A stretch of 64,000 nucleotides of DNA from Pseudomonas sp. PDM18 (GTDB taxonomy: Bacteria > Pseudomonadota > Gammaproteobacteria > Pseudomonadales > Pseudomonadaceae): positions 62,001-126,000 of the forward strand of contig NZ_JACVBX010000009.1 in NCBI RefSeq assembly GCF_014852585.1. The letters run 5' to 3'. Under the pieces are notes generated by a model. The model made no database searches, was not told where the DNA came from, and was given only the letters and a program-made list of their open reading frames with translations. The number at the start of each line of letters is the position of its first letter. Positions within the stretch are counted from its first letter, which is position 1. Shown piece by piece: positions 17,258 to 28,642 of the stretch. Both the position numbers and the translations under genes were made by a program.

Positions 17258-17842
17258 TCAGTAGTAGGCGTTCTCGCGGTTGCTGTGGTCGGTGACGTCA
17301 CGCACGCCTTTCAGCTCCGGGATGCGCTCGATCAGGGTCTTTTCGACGCCATCCTTCAGGGTCATCTCGACCGCGCCGCAGCCCTGGCAACCACCGCCGA
17401 AACGCAGCACGGCGATGTTGTCCTCGACCACGTCCACCAGGCTTACCTGGCCGCCGTGGCTGGCAAGCCCTGGGTTGATCTCGGTCTGCAGGTAGTAGTT
17501 GATGCGCTCGGTGAGCGGGCTGTCTTCGTTGACCATCGGCACCTTGGCGTTGGGCGCCTTGATGGTCAGCTGGCCGCCCATGCGGTCGGTGGCGTAATCG
17601 ACCACGGCGTCGTCCAGGAACGGCTCGCTGATGGCGTCGATGTAGGCGGTGAAGGCTTTCAGGCCGACCGGGGTGTCTTCCGGCTTCTGCTCGCCCGGCT
17701 TGCAATAGGCGATGCAGGTTTCGGCGTACTGGGTGCCCGGCTGGGTGATGAAGATGCGAATGCCGATGCCGGGAGTGTCCTGCTTGGACAGCAGCTCGGC
17801 CAGGTAATCCTGTGCGGCTTCGGTGATGGTGATAGCGCTCAT
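17258..17842 (-). CDS. nfuA: Fe-S biogenesis protein NfuA
   Basis: Carrier that receives a [4Fe-4S] cluster and delivers it to client enzymes. The protein is 194 aa. The N-terminal degenerate A-type (IscA-like) domain spans residues about 1-100. The C-terminal NifU-like domain has the cluster-binding CxxC in [14 protein letters not shown]. The start MSAITITE at 17842 is chosen because GAGGAG lies just upstream. A CCTAC-N7-GTAGG inverted repeat about 58 bases upstream may be an IscR site. The gene is monocistronic, with its own terminator. Confidence 0.93.
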   Translation of the reverse strand: MSAITITEAAQDYLAELLSKQDTPGIGIRIFITQPGTQYAETCIAYCKPGEQKPEDTPVGLKAFTAYIDAISEPFLDDAVVDYATDRMGGQLTIKAPNAKVPMVNEDSPLTERINYYLQTEINPGLASHGGQVSLVDVVEDNIAVLRFGGGCQGCGAVEMTLKDGVEKTLIERIPELKGVRDVTDHSNRENAYY

Positions 17843-17892
17843 GGCAACTCCTCGCAAACGTGGCGCCAGTTTACGCCATTCGGGGGGACGGG

Positions 17893-17922
17893 ATAAAGCC
17901 CTACCGTTTTAGTAGGAATAAT
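17893..17922 (-). promoter_or_regulatory. possible IscR-type operator upstream of nfuA
   Basis: An inverted repeat CCTAC-N7-GTAGG (17900-17904 and 17912-17916) is set in an A/T-rich context, 58 bases before the nfuA start. Spacing and composition resemble type 1 IscR sites. NfuA is, from memory, an IscR target in P. aeruginosa. Assignment is by eye only. Confidence 0.4.
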
Positions 17923-17949
17923 TCGCAGCTGTGGATTTCGCAACACATC

Positions 17950-17994
17950 CTGCAGGAGCGGCCCTTTTCTAGATAATCACGGGCGCTCCCGCAG
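17950..17994 (-). terminator. hairpin downstream of cti
   Basis: A long imperfect stem (CTGCAGGAGCGGCCC paired with GGGCGCTCCCGCAG) encloses an A/T-rich loop, 12 bases after the cti stop on the minus strand. It lacks a clear T-run, so it may be a 3' stabiliser or a repeat. Confidence 0.4.
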
Positions 17995-18006
17995 GGGGCG
18001 AGAGGA

Positions 18007-20295
18007 TCAGAGGTTCTCGTAGCGGTTCATGTCCAGCACGCCCGCTTCCACCGGCTCGGTTTCGCGCAGGTAAGCATCCAGGTCGTGGAAGTAGAACCAG
18101 AACTGCGGATGGCTGCGGCGTATGCCCCAGCGGTCGGCGACCTTCTCGAAGTCCGCGGCGCTCTTCACCTGCTCCAGCGCGGCGACGAAATCGCTCACCT
18201 CGGCGGCCTTCAGGTTGAACATGAAGTTCGGGTAACTCGACAGCACGCCGGGGTAGATGGTCAGCGTGTCCAGCCCTGGCTGGTAGCGCAGGGATTCACC
18301 CGTGATAAAAGCGACGTTGCTGTGCGCTCGGTTGCGCAGCACCGTGTAGATCTCTCGCTGCCCGCCCGGCAGTTCCACACGCAGGATCGTTGCCTCCGGG
18401 AACTGGTCGATCACCGGAAGCCCCGCGGCAGGACGGCTGACCAGCCGGCTGAAGGCCTGCTCGGCATCCTGCAGCGGCGCGGCGACGGTGTTGCGGTAGC
18501 AGGCGCCGTTCTCGCACAGGTTGATCGGGTCGGGCCGCGCATTGAGCGCCACGTAGTTCTTCAGCAACTGCCTGGCGAAGGCCAGCTTGGCGCCCTTCTC
18601 CGGCAGGAACAGCCCGGTCGGCTCATCACTGTCGTTGTTGTAGTAGTCGGCCCACATCTTCAGCTTGCCGCTGCTCTGGTACCAGTCGTCGAGCAGCTTC
18701 CTGCGTGCACCGACGGGCATCAGGCGCAGGAAGTTCTGCTCGGCGCCGTTGCGGATCAGGTCGAAGTACAGTCGTGTCTGCGCCTGGTGGGCAACGTTGC
18801 CGAACACATCGAAGTTCACCACCAGCCCGTAGTAGGTGCGCTCCAGCAGCGGATAGTCCAGCCACCAGATGGTCTGCGGCACGCCGCCGATCAGGCCCTT
18901 GCGCACCGACGCGCTGTCGTACTGGCGGAAGATGCTCAGCACCGCGTTGTCGTTGCCGGCCCAGATGTCGGCCCAGGTCGGCGGCGGCGCATCGTCATAG
19001 ACGTCCTGGCGCAGTTCTTCGTACTTGTTGCGCTTGTCGCGGTAGGAACGCCACTGCGACAGCATGGCGCCCATGTCATCGATCTGCCCTGGCAACGCCA
19101 GCAGCGGCGAGGCCTGGCGCTGGAATTTCGGGTCGGTGACGTAGAGGTCGTGGTCCGGATCCTGGAACAGCGCCCAGAAGTTGTCGCGGATCACGTCGGT
19201 GGCGATCTGCCCGCGGCACACCGGCCCGCGTATGAAGGTGCGGACGAAGTACTCGGCGTTGTCCAGCATGAACTGGTAGCGCGCCCGCGCCGGGATCGCC
19301 TCGAAGGTCACGAAGGGGTTTGCGCGGTGCTGCAGGCCGTAGCCGGGAACCTTGTCGGTGTTCCAGTTGGTACCGTAGAACAACTCCTGGTTGCGCTTGA
19401 GGCGCGAGTCATTGAGAGGATAGGTGATGTGGGTCTTGTGCACGATCACGCCCTGGATGGGCCACAAGCGGTAATAGAAGGTATTGCCCGGATCGTCGTT
19501 CGGCCGGCGCGTGGCGATCGGGTCGATGGGCTGGCCGCTGGGCGTGCGCGAACGCACCAGCTGGAAGAAATGCCCCGGCTCGCCGCGCTCGGTGAAGTAC
19601 AGGTGAGCGAGGAACAGGTGCTCGTAGATCCAGCGCTGCACCAGGCTCTGGCGCGCTCCGGGCTGGTTGAGGAAGGCTTCCCAGTCGGCGATCTGCGCAG
19701 CTTCGCCAGCGCTTGGCTGCCAGGCGTTTTCGTCTACCGGCGCGCCCTGGGCCAGCCAGGTCTTGATGGTCTTGAGCTGCCTGTCGCTCAGGCCGGTAAC
19801 GGCGAAAGGCATGCCGCTGCGCGGGTTCTTGGCCACGAAGTCGTCGATGGACTCGGGCGTCGGGCACTGGTTGGTGCGGTTGATCGACAGGTCCAGCCCG
19901 TCGGGAATCTTCGCGTTGGGCACCAGGGGGTGCTCACGTCCCAAGTCGATCATCCGTGCCATCAGCGCCGCCTGGCTGCCGCGGCCGTCGAGCACCGACC
20001 AGAAGTCCTTGCGCCGCCAGGCATCCGCGCCGTGGGCATCGAGGAACAGCCTCGTCGGATCCTGCGCCTTGCTGCGTCCACCGTCGTAGACCGGCAGCTT
20101 GTTCGCTCCGCGCTGCGCACCTTCAGCGGCCGTCAGGTTGAGCTGGCAAGGCGAGTCGTAGCAGGCGTGGCAGGCCACGCATTTCTCGGTGAAGATCGGC
20201 TGGATGTCCTTGGTGTAGGACAGCCCTCCCGCCAGGGCCTGCATCGAAAACACAAGGGACGCGATGAGCAACGTGAAGCGGGCTCGCAGGGACAT
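18007..20295 (-). CDS. cti: fatty acid cis/trans isomerase
   Basis: Periplasmic haem enzyme that converts cis-unsaturated acyl chains of membrane phospholipids to trans, a fast response to solvents, heat and other membrane stress in Pseudomonas. The 762-aa protein begins with a signal peptide (hydrophobic residues about 8-22, ALA cleavage region). A c-type haem-binding CVACH motif follows within CVACHACYDSPC (about residue 38). Length and sequence match the family. GGAG lies 8 bases before the ATG. It is divergent from metH, with only 171 bases between the starts. In PAO1 the tse1/tsi1 pair lies in this gap, from memory; here there is none. Confidence 0.93.
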   Translation of the reverse strand: MSLRARFTLLIASLVFSMQALAGGLSYTKDIQPIFTEKCVACHACYDSPCQLNLTAAEGAQRGANKLPVYDGGRSKAQDPTRLFLDAHGADAWRRKDFWSVLDGRGSQAALMARMIDLGREHPLVPNAKIPDGLDLSINRTNQCPTPESIDDFVAKNPRSGMPFAVTGLSDRQLKTIKTWLAQGAPVDENAWQPSAGEAAQIADWEAFLNQPGARQSLVQRWIYEHLFLAHLYFTERGEPGHFFQLVRSRTPSGQPIDPIATRRPNDDPGNTFYYRLWPIQGVIVHKTHITYPLNDSRLKRNQELFYGTNWNTDKVPGYGLQHRANPFVTFEAIPARARYQFMLDNAEYFVRTFIRGPVCRGQIATDVIRDNFWALFQDPDHDLYVTDPKFQRQASPLLALPGQIDDMGAMLSQWRSYRDKRNKYEELRQDVYDDAPPPTWADIWAGNDNAVLSIFRQYDSASVRKGLIGGVPQTIWWLDYPLLERTYYGLVVNFDVFGNVAHQAQTRLYFDLIRNGAEQNFLRLMPVGARRKLLDDWYQSSGKLKMWADYYNNDSDEPTGLFLPEKGAKLAFARQLLKNYVALNARPDPINLCENGACYRNTVAAPLQDAEQAFSRLVSRPAAGLPVIDQFPEATILRVELPGGQREIYTVLRNRAHSNVAFITGESLRYQPGLDTLTIYPGVLSSYPNFMFNLKAAEVSDFVAALEQVKSAADFEKVADRWGIRRSHPQFWFYFHDLDAYLRETEPVEAGVLDMNRYENL

Positions 20296-20466
20296 GAAGG
20301 ACTCCGGACATCAGGATGGAGCGGATTCTAGCGGGAGTGCCGGCGCAATGCGCTCCAACCAAAGACTGAACATGAGGAATTTTCATGTAAAACCGCGCGC
20401 GGTCAAATTTCCTGCAGCTTTGTTATCATCAGCGACCTTTCGTCACGCCTTTTTCCGAGAACTCCA

Positions 20467-24159
<3,693 letters not shown>

Positions 24160-24166
24160 GCAACCC

Positions 24167-24196
24167 ATGTCGCGACCGGGCCCACCCGGCGCGACA
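24167..24196 (+). terminator. GC-rich hairpin after metH
   Basis: An inverted repeat (ATGTCGCG at 24167-24174 with CGCGACAT at 24189-24196, extended by CCGG pairs) begins 8 bases after the metH stop. No T-run follows, so termination efficiency is uncertain. Confidence 0.4.
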
Positions 24197-24344
24197 TCCT
24201 CGTCAGGGCTTTCCACTGCCCGGGCAAAACCTTCGCTGCACTTGCGCCGCAGATGCGGGATAATCCCGCCATCCTGGGTACCCCTGGGCCACAACGGATC
24301 GAAGCCGGCCACCCGCCAGGCTTCCGCTGACGAGAGCAATACGA

Positions 24345-24695
24345 ATGAAATACCTCACCCCCGAACAGATGGCCAAACCGCGCAAGCGCCGCCTGCTGAA
24401 GAAACTGCGCCTGGCCGAGTTCCAGGAGTTCGGCTTCAGCCTGGAAGTGAACTACAGCGGCGACCTGGATGACGTGCTCGACCAGTGGATCGCCTTCGTC
24501 GAGTCCGAGGGCTGGGTCTTCGTCGGCGGCGCCACCGAAGATGGAGAGTTCACCGGCTACCTGTGCCTGAACGCCGTCGGCAGCCTGACCGAGGCCGACC
24601 GCGAAACCACCCGCCTGTGGCTGGAAAAACAGTCTTGGGCAAAGTCCTTCGAACTGGGCGAGCTGAGCGACTGCTGGCACGGCCTGTTCGAATAA
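24345..24695 (+). CDS. yggL: YggL family 50S ribosome-binding protein, 116 aa
   Basis: The protein belongs to the YggL (former DUF469) family. It shares KPRKRRLLKKL, AEFQEFGFS, DEFTGYLCLN-like and WLEKQSW blocks with E. coli YggL. YggL-type proteins are reported to associate with the 50S subunit, but the role is unclear. The protein has a very basic N-terminus (residues 11-22) and an acidic remainder. It is preceded by a GAGAGCAATACGA region and followed by a strong terminator, so it is likely its own unit after metH. Confidence 0.85.
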   Translation: MKYLTPEQMAKPRKRRLLKKLRLAEFQEFGFSLEVNYSGDLDDVLDQWIAFVESEGWVFVGGATEDGEFTGYLCLNAVGSLTEADRETTRLWLEKQSWAKSFELGELSDCWHGLFE

Positions 24696-24704
24696 GAGCG
24701 ACTA

Positions 24705-24733
24705 CAAGGCGACCCACGGGTCGCCTTGTTGTT
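24705..24733 (+). terminator. intrinsic terminator after yggL
   Basis: A 10-bp stem (24705-24714 with 24719-24728) is followed by TTGTTTT. It lies 9 bases beyond the yggL stop codon. Confidence 0.88.
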
Positions 24734-24868
24734 TTGCATGCCGGGGCTTTCCGTCCGGCGCGACAATCGATGGAATCGCACGATGCGATCAAAGATTCCT
24801 TTGTCATATGGTTGTCAGTCATTCCTCGCTCTGCGAACCTGCCCCGATCCGAACAGGGAGCGGGTTGC

Positions 24869-26230
24869 ATGGAACACATCGCCATCATCGGCAGCGGATT
24901 CTGCGGTACAGCACTGGCCATCCAGTTGCTGCGAAATGCCAGGGGCCCACTGCGCCTCAGCCTGATCAACCGTTCCGGGCGTCTTGCCCGCGGCCTGGCC
25001 TACGGTACCCGCTCCGCCAGCCACATCCTCAATGTGCCGGCCGAACGCATGAGCCTGTTCCCCGATCGGCCATCGGACTTCCTCGAATTCGCTCGAAAAC
25101 AAATGCCCGAGGCGAAACCAAGCGACTTCCTGCCCCGCCGCTTCTACGGCGACTATCTGCAGGACCGTCTCGGCCACGCCATCGCCGAAGCCGCTCCCGG
25201 CGTCCGTTTCAGCAGCCACTGCCAGCAAGTGCTGGAACTGTCCGATCAAGGCGATCACCTGCGCCTGCTGCTTGATGACGGCCAGCCGCTGGACAGCGCG
25301 AAAGTCGTCATCGCTACCGGCAACTTCGCCCCGGCCACTCCCGGCCCGCTCAAGGTGCTGGAAGACGATCCACGCTACCTGCGTGATCCATGGACGCCAG
25401 GCGCCCTGGCAAGCATTCCGGCCGATGCCGAGATACTGCTGCTGGGGGCCGGCCTGACCATGTACGACATGGCGCTGGCGCTGCAGGACCAGGGCCATCG
25501 CGGCCCGCTGCGGGCTCTCTCCCGCCGCGCACTGCTGCCCCAGGCGCACCGTGACAACGCGAGCCATCCGCAATTGCCGGAGCTGCCGGAGGCATTCCTG
25601 CGTGAAATGGGGTTGAACCAGCGACTTCGCAGCCTGCGCGTTCTAATCCGTCAGGCAGCCGCAGACGGCCACGATTGGCGCGACGTGATCGCCGCACTGC
25701 GCCCGGTCACGTCACAACTCTGGCAGGTACTGGATGACCGCGAGCGCAGCCGATTCCTGCGGCATCTGCAGCCGTACTGGGATGTTCACCGTCACCGCGC
25801 CGCGCCGCCCGTGGCCCAGCGCATCAATGACCTGCGCGACAGCGGTCAACTGAGCGTTCGGGCAGGCCGCGTATTGTCAGCGAGTAAGGCGCAAGGAGGC
25901 ATCGAGCTGGAAATCCGCCAACGCGGGACCGATAAGTCGCAGCGGCAACGCTTCGATTACCTGATCAACTGCACCGGCCCCTGTACCAACCTGCGCACCG
26001 TGAACGAACCAATGCTCAATGGACTGCTGGAGCACGGCGTGATCCGCCAGGACAAGCAAGGACTGGGGTTGGATACCGACAGCGGCTTTCGCCTGCTGGA
26101 CGCCGAGGGCACGGCCAACCCGAACCTTTACCTGCTCAGCCCTATGCTGCGCGCCAGCCACTGGGAAGCAACCGCCGTACCTGAGTTGCGCAACTACGCG
26201 GCTCGCCTAGCCGAGTTGCTGCTGGCCTGA
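24869..26230 (+). CDS. FAD/NAD(P)-binding oxidoreductase-like protein, 453 aa
   Basis: Begins MEHIAIIGSGFCGTALAIQ, an N-terminal FAD-binding Rossmann motif (GSGFCG), with a second dinucleotide motif at about residues 190-205 (LLLGAGLTMYDMALALQ). This layout matches the NAD_binding_9 family, including hydroxyacylglutathione- or siderophore-type oxygenase relatives. The exact reaction is unknown. There is no membrane segment. The start at 24869 has GGGAG upstream. The 128 codons before it in frame overlap yggL and its terminator and are rejected. It is convergent with the GTPase/Roadblock operon, with a shared bidirectional hairpin between them. Confidence 0.8.
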   Translation: MEHIAIIGSGFCGTALAIQLLRNARGPLRLSLINRSGRLARGLAYGTRSASHILNVPAERMSLFPDRPSDFLEFARKQMPEAKPSDFLPRRFYGDYLQDRLGHAIAEAAPGVRFSSHCQQVLELSDQGDHLRLLLDDGQPLDSAKVVIATGNFAPATPGPLKVLEDDPRYLRDPWTPGALASIPADAEILLLGAGLTMYDMALALQDQGHRGPLRALSRRALLPQAHRDNASHPQLPELPEAFLREMGLNQRLRSLRVLIRQAAADGHDWRDVIAALRPVTSQLWQVLDDRERSRFLRHLQPYWDVHRHRAAPPVAQRINDLRDSGQLSVRAGRVLSASKAQGGIELEIRQRGTDKSQRQRFDYLINCTGPCTNLRTVNEPMLNGLLEHGVIRQDKQGLGLDTDSGFRLLDAEGTANPNLYLLSPMLRASHWEATAVPELRNYAARLAELLLA

Positions 26231-26235
26231 AACGC

Positions 26236-26258
26236 GACTGGCCCGCAAAGGGCCAGTC
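26236..26258. terminator. bidirectional hairpin between FAD protein and Roadblock operon
   Basis: A perfect 9-bp stem (26236-26244 with 26250-26258) with a 5-base loop lies 5 bases after the FAD gene stop and 53 bases beyond the last gene of the minus-strand operon. On the minus strand it is followed by GCGTTTC. It is a plausible terminator for both converging transcripts. Confidence 0.6.
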
Positions 26259-26311
26259 GGGTACGACGAAGACGGGCAGACCTCCCCGTCCGCCTGTCGA
26301 TCACGCGAGGC

Positions 26312-26671
26312 TCAGATCGCCATCTGCCCCTCCACCTCCTGCAGCTTGCGCCGAGCCAGGGCGAGGTTGGCTTTCACCTTGTCCAGCACGTAGTACATGA
26401 ACACGCCTTCGTGCTTCGCCATTGGGCGGATGATGTGGTACTGGCGGCCGAGGGTGATGAGGATGTCCTCGATCACATCATTGAGCGCCAGCGACTTCAT
26501 GGTCTTGAGCTTGGCGCGGACCACTTCGGTGTTGCCGGCCGCCGCCAGTTCCAGGTCCACGCCACCACCCGCCTGCCCGAGCAGCATGCCGCTCTTGGCA
26601 TCCACCACGGCCGACGCCAGGGCACCATCCAGGTTCAGCAGTTCGTCCAGCGATTGTTGCAGTGCTGCCAT
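26312..26671 (-). CDS. Roadblock/LC7 domain protein, 119 aa
   Basis: A small cytosolic Roadblock/LC7 fold protein. The conserved pattern is visible as LNLDGALASAVVDAKSGMLLG (residues about 12-32, written here in two halves: LNLDGALAS and AVVDAKSGMLLG), a central helix, then the strand-rich YHIIRP and GVFMYYVLD. Such proteins bind small GTPases as dimers and act as GAPs or scaffolds (MglB, CvnB). It is the last of four minus-strand genes with the second Roadblock gene, the GTPase and a wHTH-like protein. GAGGAG precedes the ATG. Two different Roadblock proteins in one operon suggest a heterodimer or separate roles. Confidence 0.85.
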   Translation of the reverse strand: MAALQQSLDELLNLDGALASAVVDAKSGMLLGQAGGGVDLELAAAGNTEVVRAKLKTMKSLALNDVIEDILITLGRQYHIIRPMAKHEGVFMYYVLDKVKANLALARRKLQEVEGQMAI

Positions 26672-26742
26672 AGCGATAACTCCTCGAGTGCGCGTCCTGT
26701 TGTAGGGGCCCCGCAGCCGCGCGCGCCGCGACGCCTTTTGTC

Positions 26743-27153
26743 TCAGCCGGCCAGCGACAGATCCGCCAGCCGTGTTGCCATACGTTTTGCCTGGTAGAGC
26801 ACCTGGCCGAGCATCTCCTCGCGGTCGGCGACCAGGTTGAGGATCATCGGGTGGCTCGGGTGCGGGATATCGACGATGACGATGTAGCCTTCGCTCGCCT
26901 CGACGATCACGTTCTGGTGCGGCCCGACTTCGCTCTCCTGGCCGACCATCGCGCCGAGGGCGGAGATCGAGCAGGCCATTGCCGCCAGCTTGGAAACCTC
27001 CAGCCCCTTGCCGGCGCGGGAGGCCACTTCGAAACCATCGGTGGTGGCAATCACCGCCGCGCTCAGCCGGCCCAGGCTGGCGCCCAGTTCATCCAGCGCC
27101 CGCTCGGCGTCGTGGCGCAGTCTTTCCGGCAGGCTCATCAGGGCTTGTTCCAT
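26743..27153 (-). CDS. Roadblock/LC7 domain protein, 136 aa
   Basis: The second Roadblock/LC7 protein, with SAAVIATTDGFEVASRAGKG (residues about 30-49), SISALGAMVGQESEVG and IVEASEGYIVIVDI, the classical pattern seen in MglB and CvnB. The N-terminal helix is amphipathic. The start at 27153 (MEQALMSLPERL) is preferred because TGGAGT lies upstream. A longer frame of 16 codons overlaps the GTPase spacing. It sits 32 bases after the GTPase stop and 71 bases before the other Roadblock gene. From family knowledge this is the better candidate of the two for the GTPase regulator. Confidence 0.87.
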   Translation of the reverse strand: MEQALMSLPERLRHDAERALDELGASLGRLSAAVIATTDGFEVASRAGKGLEVSKLAAMACSISALGAMVGQESEVGPHQNVIVEASEGYIVIVDIPHPSHPMILNLVADREEMLGQVLYQAKRMATRLADLSLAG

Positions 27154-27185
27154 GATTGACTCCAGTCGGTGGCGAACATCAGGCC

Positions 27186-27716
27186 TCAGGCCGCCGTGCA
27201 TTCCAGTTGCAGCAGGAGCAGGTCAAGCAGCAGCCGCACCTGCTCGGCTTCGCGTACGTCTACCTCGATCACCGGGAAGCTGTATCCGGCCTGCGCCAGG
27301 GCGGCCGCATAGTCGTCCAAGCCCGGATGGGGATTGCCCGGCAGGCGGCCCACACCGATCACACAGGGCGCGCGGCCGATGCAATCGGCGAAACCATCGA
27401 GGTAGACGCGCAGGTCGCCCAGCGGGTCGGGCCTTGAGTTGTCGATCAGGATTACCAGCCCGAGCGCACCTCGGGCGAGGATTCCCCACATGAAGGCGAA
27501 GCGGGCCTGGCCGGGAGTGCCGTACAGGCGCAGGCGCTCGTCCGTGCCAAGCACCACTTCGCCGTAGTCCAGGCCGACGGTGGTGCGCGCCTTGTCCAGG
27601 CTCGGGTCGTTGTTCTGCACATCGGTGCTGACCGGCTCGATATCGCTGAACGCGGCGATGGCTGTGGTCTTGCCGGCGCCCATCGTGCCGGTGAAAAGGA
27701 TCTTGTATTCCCTCAT
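27186..27716 (-). CDS. small Ras-like GTPase (MglA/CvnD type), 176 aa
   Basis: A single-domain small GTP-binding protein. P-loop G1 is GTMGAGKT (residues 10-17). The switch I candidate is TTVGLDYGEV (45-54). The G3/switch II region is YGTPGQARF (65-73), a form shared with bacterial conservon and MglA-like GTPases. The expected G4 position reads VIGVGRLPGN (118-127), so the canonical N/TKxD is absent. The start at 27716 has GGAGG seven bases upstream. It overlaps the stop of the upstream wHTH-like gene by 4 bases (ATGA). With two Roadblock genes directly downstream it forms a GTPase-regulator module. Membrane anchoring motifs are not seen. Confidence 0.88.
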   Translation of the reverse strand: MREYKILFTGTMGAGKTTAIAAFSDIEPVSTDVQNNDPSLDKARTTVGLDYGEVVLGTDERLRLYGTPGQARFAFMWGILARGALGLVILIDNSRPDPLGDLRVYLDGFADCIGRAPCVIGVGRLPGNPHPGLDDYAAALAQAGYSFPVIEVDVREAEQVRLLLDLLLLQLECTAA

Positions 27717-28312
27717 CGGCCATCCTCCATAGCACCACCCAGGCCAAGATGACGACGGATGCGCGCCAGCAGGCCGATGGGCGCAGTGGTTTGCTGCGCA
27801 GGTGCAACAGGCATGGCCTCGGTGTGCTGAAGCAGCTCCCGGGCGCCCATCAGGCGAACGAAGCTCTCCGCCACCTGGCGCGACACGCCCGAGCGCTCGC
27901 ACAACTCATCCAGGCTCATGGCCCGCGCGCAGAGCAGCGTGGCCAGGCGCACATAACGATGATCTCCCTTGAGCAGGGAGGCCGCCGGCCAATGCTTCAG
28001 GCGCAACGCTCCGCCGGGAGTCTCCACCGGCCGGTGGCCAATGGCGCGAGCGGCTCGCTCCAGGCAGTCGAAGACTTCACTGGCGCGTAACGGCCAGTGC
28101 ACCCAGAAGGGTTCACCCTCCGCGATGCGCAACTGCACCCGTGGCTCGCCTTCCTCACCCTCCACCAGCAGGTCGGCCGGACCGTCGACATAGGCCCAGT
28201 TGGCCAGCGTGCGGCCGCTGAGCAGCCCGACGATGGACTTGAACACCACCTGATCCCGCAACGACATCCGGGCGAACCCGTAGGTATATTGAACCTGATA
28301 CGGCTGATTCAT
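27713..28312 (-). CDS. unknown protein with C-terminal winged-helix-like region, 199 aa
   Basis: First gene of the GTPase/Roadblock operon. The N-terminal half (residues 1-100) is mixed alpha/beta with no family I recognise. The segment about 120-165 (LLKGDHRYVRLATLLCARAM, then SLDELCERSGVSRQVAESFV) looks like a winged helix-turn-helix. The C-terminus ends in a basic RIRRHLGLG helix. In actinobacterial conservons the equivalent slot is filled by a DUF742 winged-helix protein, so this may be a functional analogue. The start MNQPYQVQ at 28312 has GGGAG upstream. A TTG eight codons earlier is less likely. Its leader holds the c-di-GMP riboswitch. Confidence 0.75.
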   Translation of the reverse strand: MNQPYQVQYTYGFARMSLRDQVVFKSIVGLLSGRTLANWAYVDGPADLLVEGEEGEPRVQLRIAEGEPFWVHWPLRASEVFDCLERAARAIGHRPVETPGGALRLKHWPAASLLKGDHRYVRLATLLCARAMSLDELCERSGVSRQVAESFVRLMGARELLQHTEAMPVAPAQQTTAPIGLLARIRRHLGLGGAMEDGR

Positions 28313-28341
28313 CGGCGCGCTCCCTTTGGCCAACAAACACC

Positions 28342-28361
28342 ATCAACCTGCACGGGTTGAT
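28342..28361 (-). promoter_or_regulatory. hairpin in the riboswitch expression platform
   Basis: A perfect 7-bp inverted repeat (28342-28348 with 28355-28361) lies between the aptamer and the first start codon. On the minus-strand RNA it is followed by GGUGUUUGUU. Just upstream in the RNA is GCCUCCUG, complementary to part of the ribosome-binding site GGGAG. It could form either a weak terminator or a Shine-Dalgarno sequester. Confidence 0.4.
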
Positions 28362-28431
28362 CAGGAGGCTCACCGGGACGTTGGAAGATGCCGAGCGCAA
28401 GCTCGCAGAAGGCGCGGACGAACATCCGGCC

Positions 28432-28520
28432 TGCTTGGCAACCCCGCGGTCATGGCCCTTCCGGGCTGTAGATCGGTGGCTTTGCGTCCCTGGCTTTCGC
28501 ACAGGTTTGCCCTGGTCAAT
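28432..28520 (-). ncRNA. cyclic-di-GMP-I riboswitch (GEMM-I)
   Basis: Read on the minus strand, this leader carries every signature of the class I c-di-GMP aptamer in order. GGGCAAA is at 28512-28506. A P2 hairpin CCTG...CAGG is capped by a GAAA tetraloop. GACGCAAAGCC follows at 28488-28478. The P3 arm contains GCCC-GGAA-GGGC. The closing GGGGTTGCC is at 28445-28437. The order and spacing match the V. cholerae Vc2 type as I remember it. It lies about 125-210 bases before the first gene of the wHTH/GTPase/Roadblock operon on the same strand, which is its only possible target. Whether c-di-GMP turns the operon on or off cannot be read with certainty. Confidence 0.9.
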
Positions 28521-28540
28521 TGAATCTCAGCGTAGTACGC

Positions 28541-28568
28541 CGATTTCGTTCGCCAAGGCGAAAAATCG
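28541..28568. promoter_or_regulatory. palindrome upstream of the riboswitch
   Basis: TTCGCC-AA-GGCGAA (28549-28562) is a perfect 6-bp inverted repeat. It is extended on each side by CGATTT and AAATCG with a 2-base offset, giving 12 paired positions. It lies in the gap between the riboswitch operon and the divergent MATE gene, where promoters are expected, and could be an operator. Confidence 0.4.
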
Positions 28569-28642
28569 TGATACACCTCACACAAATATCGGAAATATCG
28601 CCGGAACAACTTCGCAATATTCGTAGGCATATTCCGTTCTAA

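Noticed and set aside
20296-20466. Possible cobalamin riboswitch before metH
   Set aside because: The leader is too short and lacks a B12-box sequence. Only ordinary promoter-like A/T content is seen.
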